DNA of 64,000 bases from Sphaeroforma sirkka (lineage: Eukaryota; Opisthokonta; Ichthyosporea; Ichthyophonida): the NCBI GenBank assembly GCA_001586965.3, contig LUCW03002223.1, forward strand, positions 85,001-149,000, in the 5' to 3' direction. The notes beneath the pieces were generated by a model that was not told the origin of the DNA, did no database searches, and was given only the letters and a program-made list of their open reading frames with translations. Both the position numbers and the translations under genes were made by a program. This document shows positions 13,919 through 21,524 of the stretch, piece by piece (the first letter of the stretch is position 1; every line of letters starts with the position of its first letter).

Positions 13919-15976
13919 TCATGACTTATCGAGTAAGTATGTGCCTATATGTGCGAGTTCAAGACTCATGTTGTACTCTATGTCGTTTAGTATTTGGTCC
14001 AGTAACCATTTCCGATGTAGGCGCCTTACGTTTATTATTTGGTAAGGTAATAGCCAAAGGCTGTTCTTCATTAGTAGGTAAGTTTGAACAATTTTCTCTG
14101 CACTGTTGGTAAGCAGATCAGAATGTTTAGTCACGTAGGAAGTAGGTGGCAAATAGGGAATTTCAGATCCGTCAGGGTTTGTAGTCACCTGAGGAAACCC
14201 TTTTCGTTTATCTCGTGTGTTCTTATGTAAACGCTTATTCCATTTCTTATTAAAGATACGAAGAAAGTCGCGAGATTCACGAAATGCATCGGAGGTTAGC
14301 CAAGCTACTGTCCCATCCATGAAACGGGTCTTGTGGTAAGTGTAACCGTCTTCGGATATTTTGTCAATTATATCTTTGACTTGTGACTCCATAACTGGTA
14401 CATCAGAATCAAATGAGCGAGCGAATGAGAGTTCGGAGGTAGGGATACGGTGAGTGCCTAGATTGGTTGCGCTAGTACCATCAATGTTATTCACTTCGTA
14501 TGTATCACTCTTCTCATCATGGTAAGAAATAGCGAAAGGTCCTATCGTCTTAGAAGAGAGTTCGGTAACGTTGGCGTTTCGATTTATAATGTTAACGTAA
14601 TCGCCGACTTTGAACTGAACAATTTTCTTAGTGTTATTCCATCGGTCATACGCTTTAAGTAGGACGCGATTCTTGTGCTCGAGTAAACAGGGGTAAACAA
14701 CGTTCTGCATATGCTCGATCTTTTGTAGCCACGCAGTAACGTGTTTCTCGGGCGCAGTTTTATCAAACGTTGCTTGTAATTCACTATAGCGGCCAAAGTA
14801 ATAGTGAAACGGGAGTGTTCCAGTTTGAAGATTCATGCAGTTATTCATTTGAGTCTGAGCCCATTTCAAATGATAAGGCCACATATCCTCAACGTCGTCT
14901 AGTGCGGTACGCAAGAGTTTCTTAAGTTCTCTATGACGTGTCTCATTTGCACCCTGCGTTTGAGGTTTGTAAGGAACACCGCGCCTATGGGTCATGCCTG
15001 ATACGAGTATAAGTGCCTCCATTACGTCGGTACAAAACTCACTACCGTTATCAGAACATAGTACTCGGGGGAAACCGAAGTCATTAAAGACGTGATAGCA
15101 TAATTCTGCCACTGTTTGTGGACGTTTGTTCGGTATTGCATAAAGCAAGTTATAGCCCGAAGCCACACATAAGAAATGACAGATATATACATCGCCAGTA
15201 TGCTTGAATCGCGGGAGTTTAACCAAATCGACTATGACTCGGCGCATCGGTTGGTCTTCTGTCACACTTTTTAGGGGTGCCCAACCGTATCGCTTGATCT
15301 GGCTCTTTTCACAATCAGTACAGCGTCGGTATGCTTCACGTATGGTTTCTTTCAGCGCCGGGTGATCAAGCCCTGCACGAATAGCCATTTTATAAGTATG
15401 CTCATATGCTCGATGCGTTAAATTATGTATAATTTTAACTCTACTTTCGAGCTCCTCTAAGTCAGTCAGATTCTGCGTAACGCTGGCTGGATGAACCATA
15501 GTTCTGTTGGAAAGGGCAACCTCAGTATCAGGAGGGGTAGACTCCTGAGATGCATAATTGACAACATTAGATTGTTGAAGTATCTTCTTCAGTTGTTTTG
15601 CAACTCCTGGCTGTTCTTTGAGCAGCGTTTTAAGTAGTTGAGTGCGAGCTTCAGGTTGTCTTAGAGTTTTGAGTCTTTGATCCATGGCCTTAGCTAGTTC
15701 CATGTTTTTACGATCTAATGCCGTTTCAATCGGCATTACCTCGACTGCAATCTTGTTGGGTGCATGTGTTGTACGAGTCTTGAGCTTTTGTTCAAACTCT
15801 TTAGACTCCTCTAGTTTAGCTAAGAATTCGGTTGAGGGTTTCCACTTAGTGGTACCTGCAGGACCGATGCGACAAACAATGGTGTGTTTCCAAGGTGTCT
15901 TCTTAATAGAATAGGATTCCTGATACAAGAACGTGTCGGTTTCACGGTCGACATAAATAGGTTCGTCTTGAATCAT
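13919..15976 (-). CDS. Ty3-like integrase region (fossil, open over 685 residues)
   Basis: The frame has an HHCC zinc-binding region at about residues 190-245 (histidines in HNLTHRAYEHTY, cysteines in RRCTDCEKSQ). A retroviral-type core follows, with VIVDLV, then CSDNGSEF, then GANETRHRELKK, matching the D, D and E catalytic positions. The C-terminal part after about residue 400 is probably the DNA-binding end; no clear chromodomain is seen. Integrases of this family insert the element cDNA. The first ~60 residues (TPWKHTIVCRIGP) belong to the preceding Dam-like domain, whose main part is in the right-hand half of the element. Confidence 0.85.
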   Translation of the reverse strand: MIQDEPIYVDRETDTFLYQESYSIKKTPWKHTIVCRIGPAGTTKWKPSTEFLAKLEESKEFEQKLKTRTTHAPNKIAVEVMPIETALDRKNMELAKAMDQRLKTLRQPEARTQLLKTLLKEQPGVAKQLKKILQQSNVVNYASQESTPPDTEVALSNRTMVHPASVTQNLTDLEELESRVKIIHNLTHRAYEHTYKMAIRAGLDHPALKETIREAYRRCTDCEKSQIKRYGWAPLKSVTEDQPMRRVIVDLVKLPRFKHTGDVYICHFLCVASGYNLLYAIPNKRPQTVAELCYHVFNDFGFPRVLCSDNGSEFCTDVMEALILVSGMTHRRGVPYKPQTQGANETRHRELKKLLRTALDDVEDMWPYHLKWAQTQMNNCMNLQTGTLPFHYYFGRYSELQATFDKTAPEKHVTAWLQKIEHMQNVVYPCLLEHKNRVLLKAYDRWNNTKKIVQFKVGDYVNIINRNANVTELSSKTIGPFAISYHDEKSDTYEVNNIDGTSATNLGTHRIPTSELSFARSFDSDVPVMESQVKDIIDKISEDGYTYHKTRFMDGTVAWLTSDAFRESRDFLRIFNKKWNKRLHKNTRDKRKGFPQVTTNPDGSEIPYLPPTSYVTKHSDLLTNSAEKIVQTYLLMKNSLWLLPYQIINVRRLHRKWLLDQILNDIEYNMSLELAHIGTYLLDKS

Positions 15977-15983
15977 ATTAATT

Positions 15984-16001
15984 AAATCACGTATCCATGG
16001 G
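15984..16001. repeat. 18-bp direct repeat, left flank of the virus-like insert
   Basis: AAATCACGTATCCATGGG occurs here and at 35,413-35,430, exactly at the two break edges of the Ty3-like element. It is retroelement sequence duplicated on insertion, so it behaves as a target-site duplication. Confidence 0.85.
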
Positions 16002-16009
16002 CAAAATAC

Positions 16010-16165
16010 TCTTTATTTCGTGCCATATTTACCATTTTTTATGTCAAATGCCCAAATGCCTTTTTTTCATGCCAAATCGAAATGCCTTTATTTCATGCCA
16101 AATGTAAAACACCTTTATTTCATGCCAAATGTAAAACACCTTTTTTTCATGCCAGATGTCAATTT
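16010..16165. repeat. Short repeats at the left end of the virus-like insert
   Basis: Four to five units of TTTATTTCATGCCAAATGTAA with variations, period about 27 bp. The reverse complement resembles the A-rich GGCATGAAAAAAA and GGCATAAAAAAATGG motifs that end each unit of the copia triplication (for example 46,165-46,230). Confidence 0.75.
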
Positions 16166-16346
16166 GTTTACCAAAAAAAATTATTTATGCGATGAAATAT
16201 GGCCAAGTCTCCACCTTATAGACTAGTTTGTTAGGAAAATATAATGATACAAAAATGCTACATGGCGACTGAAAATGCGCTCCACATTTTTTCATGCGGT
16301 GTATATAAATACACATATATTTATAGTCCATTAAAAAAATTGTAAG

Positions 16347-16799
16347 ATGAACGAACTGCCACCCGAGGTTCTACAGGAACGCATTTATACGAACCTAAAT
16401 GCGTATGACCGGAAGCAGCTGCGGCACGCGTTGCCCAAGGCTCAGAAAGAGATGGGCGGTGACGAGGGCGCCCTGGACCGGTTTCTGCGGAACGGGGAAA
16501 TGAGCTTCTCTCGCCCGTACGCACTGACACACGTAGTGCACGAGCTCCGTTACGCAATGCAAAAGGAGAACCTTCTTCGAAGATACCTAATGTCGTGTAC
16601 GGGATGCCAGCAATTGACCATGCCCTCGTACGGTTATGATCCAACTTTGAGTGTCCCCAATTTCCTGACGATAAAGTCCTTGCCGCGACGCAACGCTGAT
16701 CCAGTAAGTTTGGGAGACCTGAGAGTAATCTTAATAAAGGGTACAGTCAAACACGTACACCTGGAATGGGAGTTTGACCTGAGAGCCAGTAGTCTGTGA
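16347..16799 (+). CDS. Virus-like ORF, possible F-box-like N terminus
   Basis: A 150-residue frame starting at an ATG, 37 bases after a TATA-like GTATATAAAT (16,301-16,310). The first 35 residues (MNELPPEVLQERIYTNLN, then KQLRHALPKAQ) have the LPPE.L...I...L pattern of an F-box, but the resemblance is weak. The middle has a CTGC pair that might bind metal. It overlaps the convergent gene at 16,747-17,157 by about 50 bases at their 3' ends, a compact virus-like arrangement. The function is unknown. If the F-box reading is right it would recruit host SCF ubiquitin ligase, as in some poxviruses and giant viruses. Confidence 0.5.
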   Translation: MNELPPEVLQERIYTNLNAYDRKQLRHALPKAQKEMGGDEGALDRFLRNGEMSFSRPYALTHVVHELRYAMQKENLLRRYLMSCTGCQQLTMPSYGYDPTLSVPNFLTIKSLPRRNADPVSLGDLRVILIKGTVKHVHLEWEFDLRASSL

Positions 16800-17157
16800 T
16801 GCAATGGAACCCGGCATTCTTGTCGACCACCAGCTTGTGGAAGAGGGTTTGGTTGAGATCCTTGGAATATTTGTGGCACGATGCGGTCAGCAAGTCCACG
16901 AAGCTAATCTTAATCCCGGGGCCAATCTCGCCCCGTATGGCTCGGACGGTGGCATTCTGCAATTCCGGCGCATTTTGCGCTGGGGGGAACAGGCCAGCAA
17001 ATACAACTTGGGTGGACTCGTCCACGGAATTGTACTCCAGAATGTCGGCGCCGAGCGGGGCGACGAGACTGGTGATTTGGGAAAGTTTGACGGAGTAGTC
17101 GGCCGACGCACGTACGCGTTTGTGGGAAACATCTAGAACCGTACTTTCCCGCTTCAT
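16747..17157 (-). CDS. Virus-like ORF of unknown function (136 residues)
   Basis: An open minus-strand frame from an ATG at 17,157, in convergent overlap with the previous gene. It begins MKRESTVLDVSHKRVRAS and continues with a mixed hydrophilic and hydrophobic sequence without membrane segments or recognisable motifs. Composition is even, with no simple sequence, which supports real coding. I do not recognise the family. Confidence 0.45.
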   Translation of the reverse strand: MKRESTVLDVSHKRVRASADYSVKLSQITSLVAPLGADILEYNSVDESTQVVFAGLFPPAQNAPELQNATVRAIRGEIGPGIKISFVDLLTASCHKYSKDLNQTLFHKLVVDKNAGFHCITDYWLSGQTPIPGVRV

Positions 17158-17416
17158 AGCGTGGAAGTGAACTTTGGGTGTATTTCAACCCAGACTAGTG
17201 TGAAAATGATTCAAAGTTTAAAATGCAAATTTGATTTACACATTTCAATTTCCCGCAGCCATGGTCGTGGTTCAAGGCGGCGATGGGATGGTCGCTCCGT
17301 CCGAACTTGTATCGGATTCAACATTGTTGAGGCGATGACACCCATTTTCGTCCTCACGCGCGCCAGGTGGTGGGCGCCGCTGTTCTACACACAATCGAGT
17401 TCAGTGTATTGATTGC

Positions 17417-18085
17417 ATGCCATTTGAGGAACTATATGCAAAAGGGTATTGTTGTTTTCTTTGTACAGATCGTGCGTCTCATGCAATCTGTAGCACCTGC
17501 GCTGGTTCGTTTGTCGATCCCAGTGCATGCACCGAGGAGGCTCTGGTCGGTCTTATAATTGACAACGCGTCACCCGTCACCTTCTCGCGACGAACACGTA
17601 TATCGGGATCGTCATGTATGTACAATGAGCGGGTGATGGCCAACGACCACAGTTTGGTCGACAAGGCTGCGGTCCTCGACTTTGACTTGGTCCTGGGGTC
17701 GGCGGTGCTCGTTGTCGAGGCAGATGAAAATAACGGACATTCGGGTTACGACAAAGACTGTGAGCTCAGTCGCTATCACACGTTCGCTTTCAACAACGAC
17801 CGTGGTGGTGTACCCACGATTGTCATTCGCGTTAACACGACCGCGCTCAGAGTTGTCGATGCGAACCTGCGGCTGCATCGGGCACGAATTCTCTACCAGA
17901 CAGTCCGCGACGCAATGGACCGAGACGTCTCAGGTCTGGATCCCCTTGTGTATGTCACCTACGTGTTTACCCCACAGACAACAAGCACTATATGCACACC
18001 CTGGGTGTTGTGGGTACGGGGATTATCGTTGAAGACCTGGTTACCGATCGTGCTCTGGACGCCGATATTGCCTCGATGTCGGTGA
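17417..18085 (+). CDS. Zinc-finger plus restriction-like nuclease of the giant-virus type (fossil)
   Basis: The N-terminal part has paired cysteines (YCCFLCTD, then CSTCAGSF at about residues 12-28), and the frame is open for a short way upstream with further CxxC-like residues. Residues ~98-142 read VVEADENNGHSGYDKDCELSR, then GGVPTIVIRVNT. This matches the pattern (VEVDE.QH..Y...CE..R, then P.IFIRFN) of a nuclease family common in giant viruses and algal viruses, where it follows zinc-finger repeats. In that family the acidic residues are thought to be catalytic. A second ORF in another frame overlaps its end. It probably acted on DNA; the target is unknown. Confidence 0.65.
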   Translation: MPFEELYAKGYCCFLCTDRASHAICSTCAGSFVDPSACTEEALVGLIIDNASPVTFSRRTRISGSSCMYNERVMANDHSLVDKAAVLDFDLVLGSAVLVVEADENNGHSGYDKDCELSRYHTFAFNNDRGGVPTIVIRVNTTALRVVDANLRLHRARILYQTVRDAMDRDVSGLDPLVYVTYVFTPQTTSTICTPWVLWVRGLSLKTWLPIVLWTPILPRCR

Positions 18086-18645
18086 CCGAGTTGTGTAGAC
18101 CACGCGTTCTCGCAGATGCACACATCGAGCAACTGCTGGAGGGTGGCTGTGACAATATGTATAAGGATCGCCGGTGCAACAAACTCCTGGTGAAAGGCCG
18201 TTGTCGCGCTTGTACCGGTCGCGAGAAGCGCTACGCGGCTGTGCATGCCAGGGTAGGTGTATTGTCGACCGACTTTGCAGCACTTGACGTTTCGCTGACT
18301 GAAAAAAGATCTCTTGTTGGTCGGGAATTCATGTACAAGGGAGATGTACTGCTGGTCAAAAATATTGCAGGGGAAAATGCCGGGGTGGCAATTAACTCTA
18401 CTGCTTTATTCAGAAATACGTCATTTGTCGTCACTGTGGAGACTTGCTTCAAATGGAGCCTGTTCGTAAACGCACTAAACGTGATTGATCCCCCTGCACT
18501 TTTATTTTTGAGCAAAGGAGAGCCGAGAGTATATATTGTTGTTAATAAAAGCTATTTAAACTTCGAGCTGTTTATTAAACAGTTACATATCTCGGGCGCA
18601 GTGGGTATCTCTAGGTGCAATATATACCCACACTTGCATTCATAA
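17992..18645 (+). CDS. Virus-like ORF of unknown function (217 residues)
   Basis: An open frame overlapping the end of the nuclease ORF. A cysteine-rich stretch (CDNMYKDRRCNKLL, then GRCRACTGREKRY at about residues 53-79) could be a small zinc finger. The C-terminal ~130 residues are more hydrophobic with no transmembrane segment I can assign. It may be a separate gene or related to the upstream nuclease gene. I recognise no family. Confidence 0.4.
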   Translation: MHTLGVVGTGIIVEDLVTDRALDADIASMSVTELCRPRVLADAHIEQLLEGGCDNMYKDRRCNKLLVKGRCRACTGREKRYAAVHARVGVLSTDFAALDVSLTEKRSLVGREFMYKGDVLLVKNIAGENAGVAINSTALFRNTSFVVTVETCFKWSLFVNALNVIDPPALLFLSKGEPRVYIVVNKSYLNFELFIKQLHISGAVGISRCNIYPHLHS

Positions 18646-18762
18646 ACAGTGATGCAAACGAGAAATTTCTCAAGTTGGCTGTCCCGGCCAACTTTCGCAA
18701 ACTTTAGTCATCAAACTTGAACGAAAAAAAAAGGAAATAAAACCCTAAATACCCAACATCAA

Positions 18763-18781
18763 CCCCCCCTGTCACGGGGGG
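18763..18781. terminator. C6/G6 hairpin between two convergent virus-like genes
   Basis: CCCCCC and GGGGGG are separated by about 7 bases. The hairpin lies in the 220-bp gap between the stop codons at 18,645 (+) and 18,866 (-). The placement fits a shared transcript end, as hairpins are used in some giant viruses, but this is inference. Confidence 0.4.
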
Positions 18782-18865
18782 ATTTACACAAGTTCTTTTC
18801 ACACAAAAAAATATGAGTCTTTTCGCCCCTTGTGTTGTGATACATTGTGCACAAAAAAACACCAT

Positions 18866-20218
18866 TTATTGCATTAAATGAATCCATATCATAGAATTTT
18901 CCCAAAGCCTCGAGTCGTCTTCAGGGTTACATATATATTTTATCAACATTGTCCGTGTCAGGACATTGTCTCCACGGAAAGCTTTACCCACAAACTCGTA
19001 ACATTTACACGCCACGTCAATCCGTGAAAACATCCCAAGGTTAAAGCCACCGGTTTTTCTGAAAAAGATCTCATCTCCGTCCAGCCACTCTATTCCCGCA
19101 CAATATACCCGGACCCGTAGCTCCATTACGGCGTGCGCTAAATCCGGGTGGCGCACAAGTAACTTGCCTGTCTCAATGAACCGCTTGATGTAGGGTGACT
19201 CTAAATTAGCCTCGGACCACAACTCCAATACCGCCGCCCCCCGCTGCTCCGCGGACAATACCGCCACTTCCGCCCCCACATCCAGCATCCTAAGTCGTTT
19301 GTTTACGTGTTTGTCCCACAATTCCACGCCACTTGACAGCTCTCGCGAGAAGCGCTTCTGTCCCCTGTAGTAATCCATCACTGTCTCTCCCGACACACTG
19401 ACGTCAGTCATCCGATCACCACCCATGTGTTGCGGGGCGTGTCCCGTGTACAGGCTCAGGATGATATATACCAAACACAATCGATAGCCCAGAGGCGGCC
19501 AGTTATCATCTTTCAGTAAAATACGTGGCCATTTCCCTAGGATTTTTGCGGCCTTCCCTTTCCCAATAAATCTATGGCGATCCGTTTCCGGAAGCAGGCA
19601 TGGGATGCGCGCTACGAAGTCACACATTCGACGCCAGTGGTTGTCCGGCATATCATACCCCACGTGTTGTGCACACACGCCCAGATTCAACGAATCACAC
19701 GCGGCGTTCAGCCAATATGCCGAAACTCGCTTACGTGGCGTGGCCAGACAAACAAAGCAGCGACTCGCAAGCTGGGTTGTCACCAGGCCGTACCACGTCT
19801 CTCCCCACTTTAGGGTCTTTCGCGTCACATTAAATGCGGGTGCCATAAATTCTAGCACAATTTCCTGCTGTGGCATGCCTCGCAACACGTAGCTATACAG
19901 CGGCGCCTTTGACACTAGCGGCGTCAGCTGCTGAAACGTAAAGTTTTCAAGTCCGGACGGCCAAGTGTCGGATGTTAACATGCAGTCCAGGACGCGCTCG
20001 TGGATTGCCGCAATCGCCGCGGTTGCGCCAAGAAACTCGGCCGCCGCCAAAGAATCGATGCTGGGGAAAGAGTGCACTAGTACATCGGAGATTGTATCAC
20101 CCGGAAAATCGAGCGGCCACGGAACATCCGCATCCAACACCGGTGCGTCGCGAAGTAAGCTACAAGAGTCCCGATTGACTGAAATAATGGTGTCATCGAT
20201 TGTAGATTGAACGAACAT
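18866..20218 (-). CDS. Virus-like ORF, possible BTB-like N terminus (450 residues)
   Basis: I start it at the ATG at 20,218; the frame is open a little further but only with GTG. The first ~90 residues (an LLRDAPVLD stretch, then DTISDVLVHSF, then AAAEFLGATAAI) show the spacing of a BTB/POZ fold: a short strand, a segment with acidic residues, then helices ending near a conserved Cys. The match is weak. The rest has a cysteine/histidine cluster (SRCFVCLATPRKR, then CDSLNLGVCAQH at about 170-200) that could bind zinc. BTB proteins of poxviruses act as adaptors for cullin-3 ligases. Function here is unproven. It is convergent with the ORF at 17,992-18,645. Confidence 0.5.
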   Translation of the reverse strand: MFVQSTIDDTIISVNRDSCSLLRDAPVLDADVPWPLDFPGDTISDVLVHSFPSIDSLAAAEFLGATAAIAAIHERVLDCMLTSDTWPSGLENFTFQQLTPLVSKAPLYSYVLRGMPQQEIVLEFMAPAFNVTRKTLKWGETWYGLVTTQLASRCFVCLATPRKRVSAYWLNAACDSLNLGVCAQHVGYDMPDNHWRRMCDFVARIPCLLPETDRHRFIGKGKAAKILGKWPRILLKDDNWPPLGYRLCLVYIILSLYTGHAPQHMGGDRMTDVSVSGETVMDYYRGQKRFSRELSSGVELWDKHVNKRLRMLDVGAEVAVLSAEQRGAAVLELWSEANLESPYIKRFIETGKLLVRHPDLAHAVMELRVRVYCAGIEWLDGDEIFFRKTGGFNLGMFSRIDVACKCYEFVGKAFRGDNVLTRTMLIKYICNPEDDSRLWENSMIWIHLMQ

Positions 20219-20232
20219 GATATCTTTTTGCG

Positions 20233-20335
20233 AATGTGAGTGAATTGGCTTTGTGGGGTCCACGTTTTATACTGATATTTTCGGGAGTTTGATTTTCACA
20301 ATGTGAGTGAATTGGCTTTGTGGAGTCCAATGTGA
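20233..20335. repeat. Short direct repeat upstream of the BTB-like ORF
   Basis: AATGTGAGTGAATTGGCTTT, followed by GTGG and GTCCA, occurs at 20,233 and 20,300 (67 bp apart). It lies just 5' of the ORF start on the minus strand and could be part of its promoter or a slippage product. Confidence 0.6.
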
Positions 20336-20443
20336 GGGTCCACGGATCGGGATCGTTTCGTCAACGCTTTATTCAAAAACCAGTCATTTGTCCCAAGTGT
20401 TGCGATACCATGCACGAAATGGCCTGTAGAACACCGTGTGTGT

Positions 20444-20691
20444 TGTAGTAAGTATACGCGAGATAACTGTATCTCAACGTTCTCCCTCCTCAGGGAGGGG
20501 GACGTTGTTCATTTATTAGTAATTATAAACAGTAATCCTAAAATGACTGACTCTTAAATGAGTCATTAGTCATGTGCTGTAAAACCAGCAAAACCCTAAA
20601 ACCCAGTTTATCAGATTATTCTGATAAACTGTAAAACTTGTAATAAACCTAAACTAATCAAATAAATCTAAGTACTTGTATTCTGACCACA
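20444..20691 (-). repeat. 3' LTR of the nested chromovirus
   Basis: Virtually identical to 28,544-28,789. It contains a 28-bp palindrome (CAGTTTATCAGA, 4-base loop, TCTGATAAACTG) and a second smaller one around ATGACT...AGTCAT. Confidence 0.95.
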
Positions 20692-20759
20692 ACCCCCCCA
20701 AACTGAAGCACTGAACAAAGCAGTGTGCCAGTTTCAGAGATGATAATAATAACATAGTA

Positions 20760-20895
20760 CCGTATGTGCTGGCATTATCCTCGAGAGCTAGAGCATTGTG
20801 CTGGCATTTATCCTCGAGAGCTAGAGCATTGTGCTGGCATTTATCCTCAGAGAGCTAGAGCATTGTGCTGGCATTTTACCTCAGAGAGCTAGAGG
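20760..20895. repeat. Tandem repeat in the chromovirus 3' region, 4 copies of ~37 bp
   Basis: Units of TGCTGGCATTTATCCTCGAG followed by AGCTAGAGCATTG lie just inside the 3' LTR. Confidence 0.85.
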
Positions 20896-21111
20896 ACCCG
20901 ATGTATACGTCTCGAGCGACCCGTCGTGTTTGAATTCTTGAAGCTACTGTTCATCTGTATCAGCATATAGGAGTTTGGCAAGTACAATATAGGACTATAC
21001 TTTTGTCGGAGAAAAAAAAAAACTGCCAGTGGCAGAAACCGTGCAAACCATTAACCCGCTGTTTCAAAACAAAGCCCAAGGAGTTGTTTGATTGATTTCG
21101 CTGTTTTATAC

Positions 21112-21490
21112 TCCGAAGCTAGAGTGGCTCATTTAACCTCGCGAGCTTGAGCCGCTGACGATTTACCCTCGCGAGCTCGAGTGCTAACCGTTTATTCTCG
21201 CGAGCTCGAGTGGCTGGTTTAAACTCGGGAGCTAGAGTCGCTGCTTTTTATACTCAAGAGCTCGAGTGGCTGGTTTATACTCGGGAGCTAGAGTTGCTGG
21301 TTTATACTCGGGAGCTAGAGTCGCTTTTTTTATACTCAAGAGCTCGAGTGGCTGGTTTATACTCGGAAGCTAGAGTTGCTGATTTATACTCGGGAGCTAG
21401 AGTCGCTGCTTTTTATACTCAAGAGCTTGAGTGGCTGGTTTATACTCGGGAGCTAGAGTTGCTGGTTTATGCTCCAGAGCTTGAGCTCGA
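21112..21490. repeat. Tandem repeat in the chromovirus 3' region, ~12 copies of ~31 bp
   Basis: Units such as TATACTCGGGAGCTAGAGT and TATACTCAAGAGCTCGAGT share the CTCGxxAGCTxGAG core with the 20,760 array. The open frame across them is a repeat artefact. The core is palindrome-rich and may be structural in the genomic RNA. Confidence 0.85.
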
Positions 21491-21524
21491 TATCCGAGAA
21501 CAAAGTTATAATGAAGATAAAGTA

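Larger units (their letters stand above)
13620..16001 (-). mobile_element. Ty3-like LTR retrotransposon, 3' half (integrase and 3' LTR)
   Basis: Minus-strand fossil. From right to left it holds an integrase frame, a purine-rich tract (CTGGGGGGC) next to the LTR, and a 210-bp LTR. Its 5' half lies at 35,413-40,323. The two pieces share the 18-bp direct repeat that brackets the intervening 19.4-kb segment, and their domain contents are complementary. The LTR pair differs by 8 transitions and 3 single-base indels over about 209 bp, so this is the oldest element in the nest. Apart from the large interruption the integrase frame looks open. No short target duplication was found outside the LTRs. 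Confidence 0.85.
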
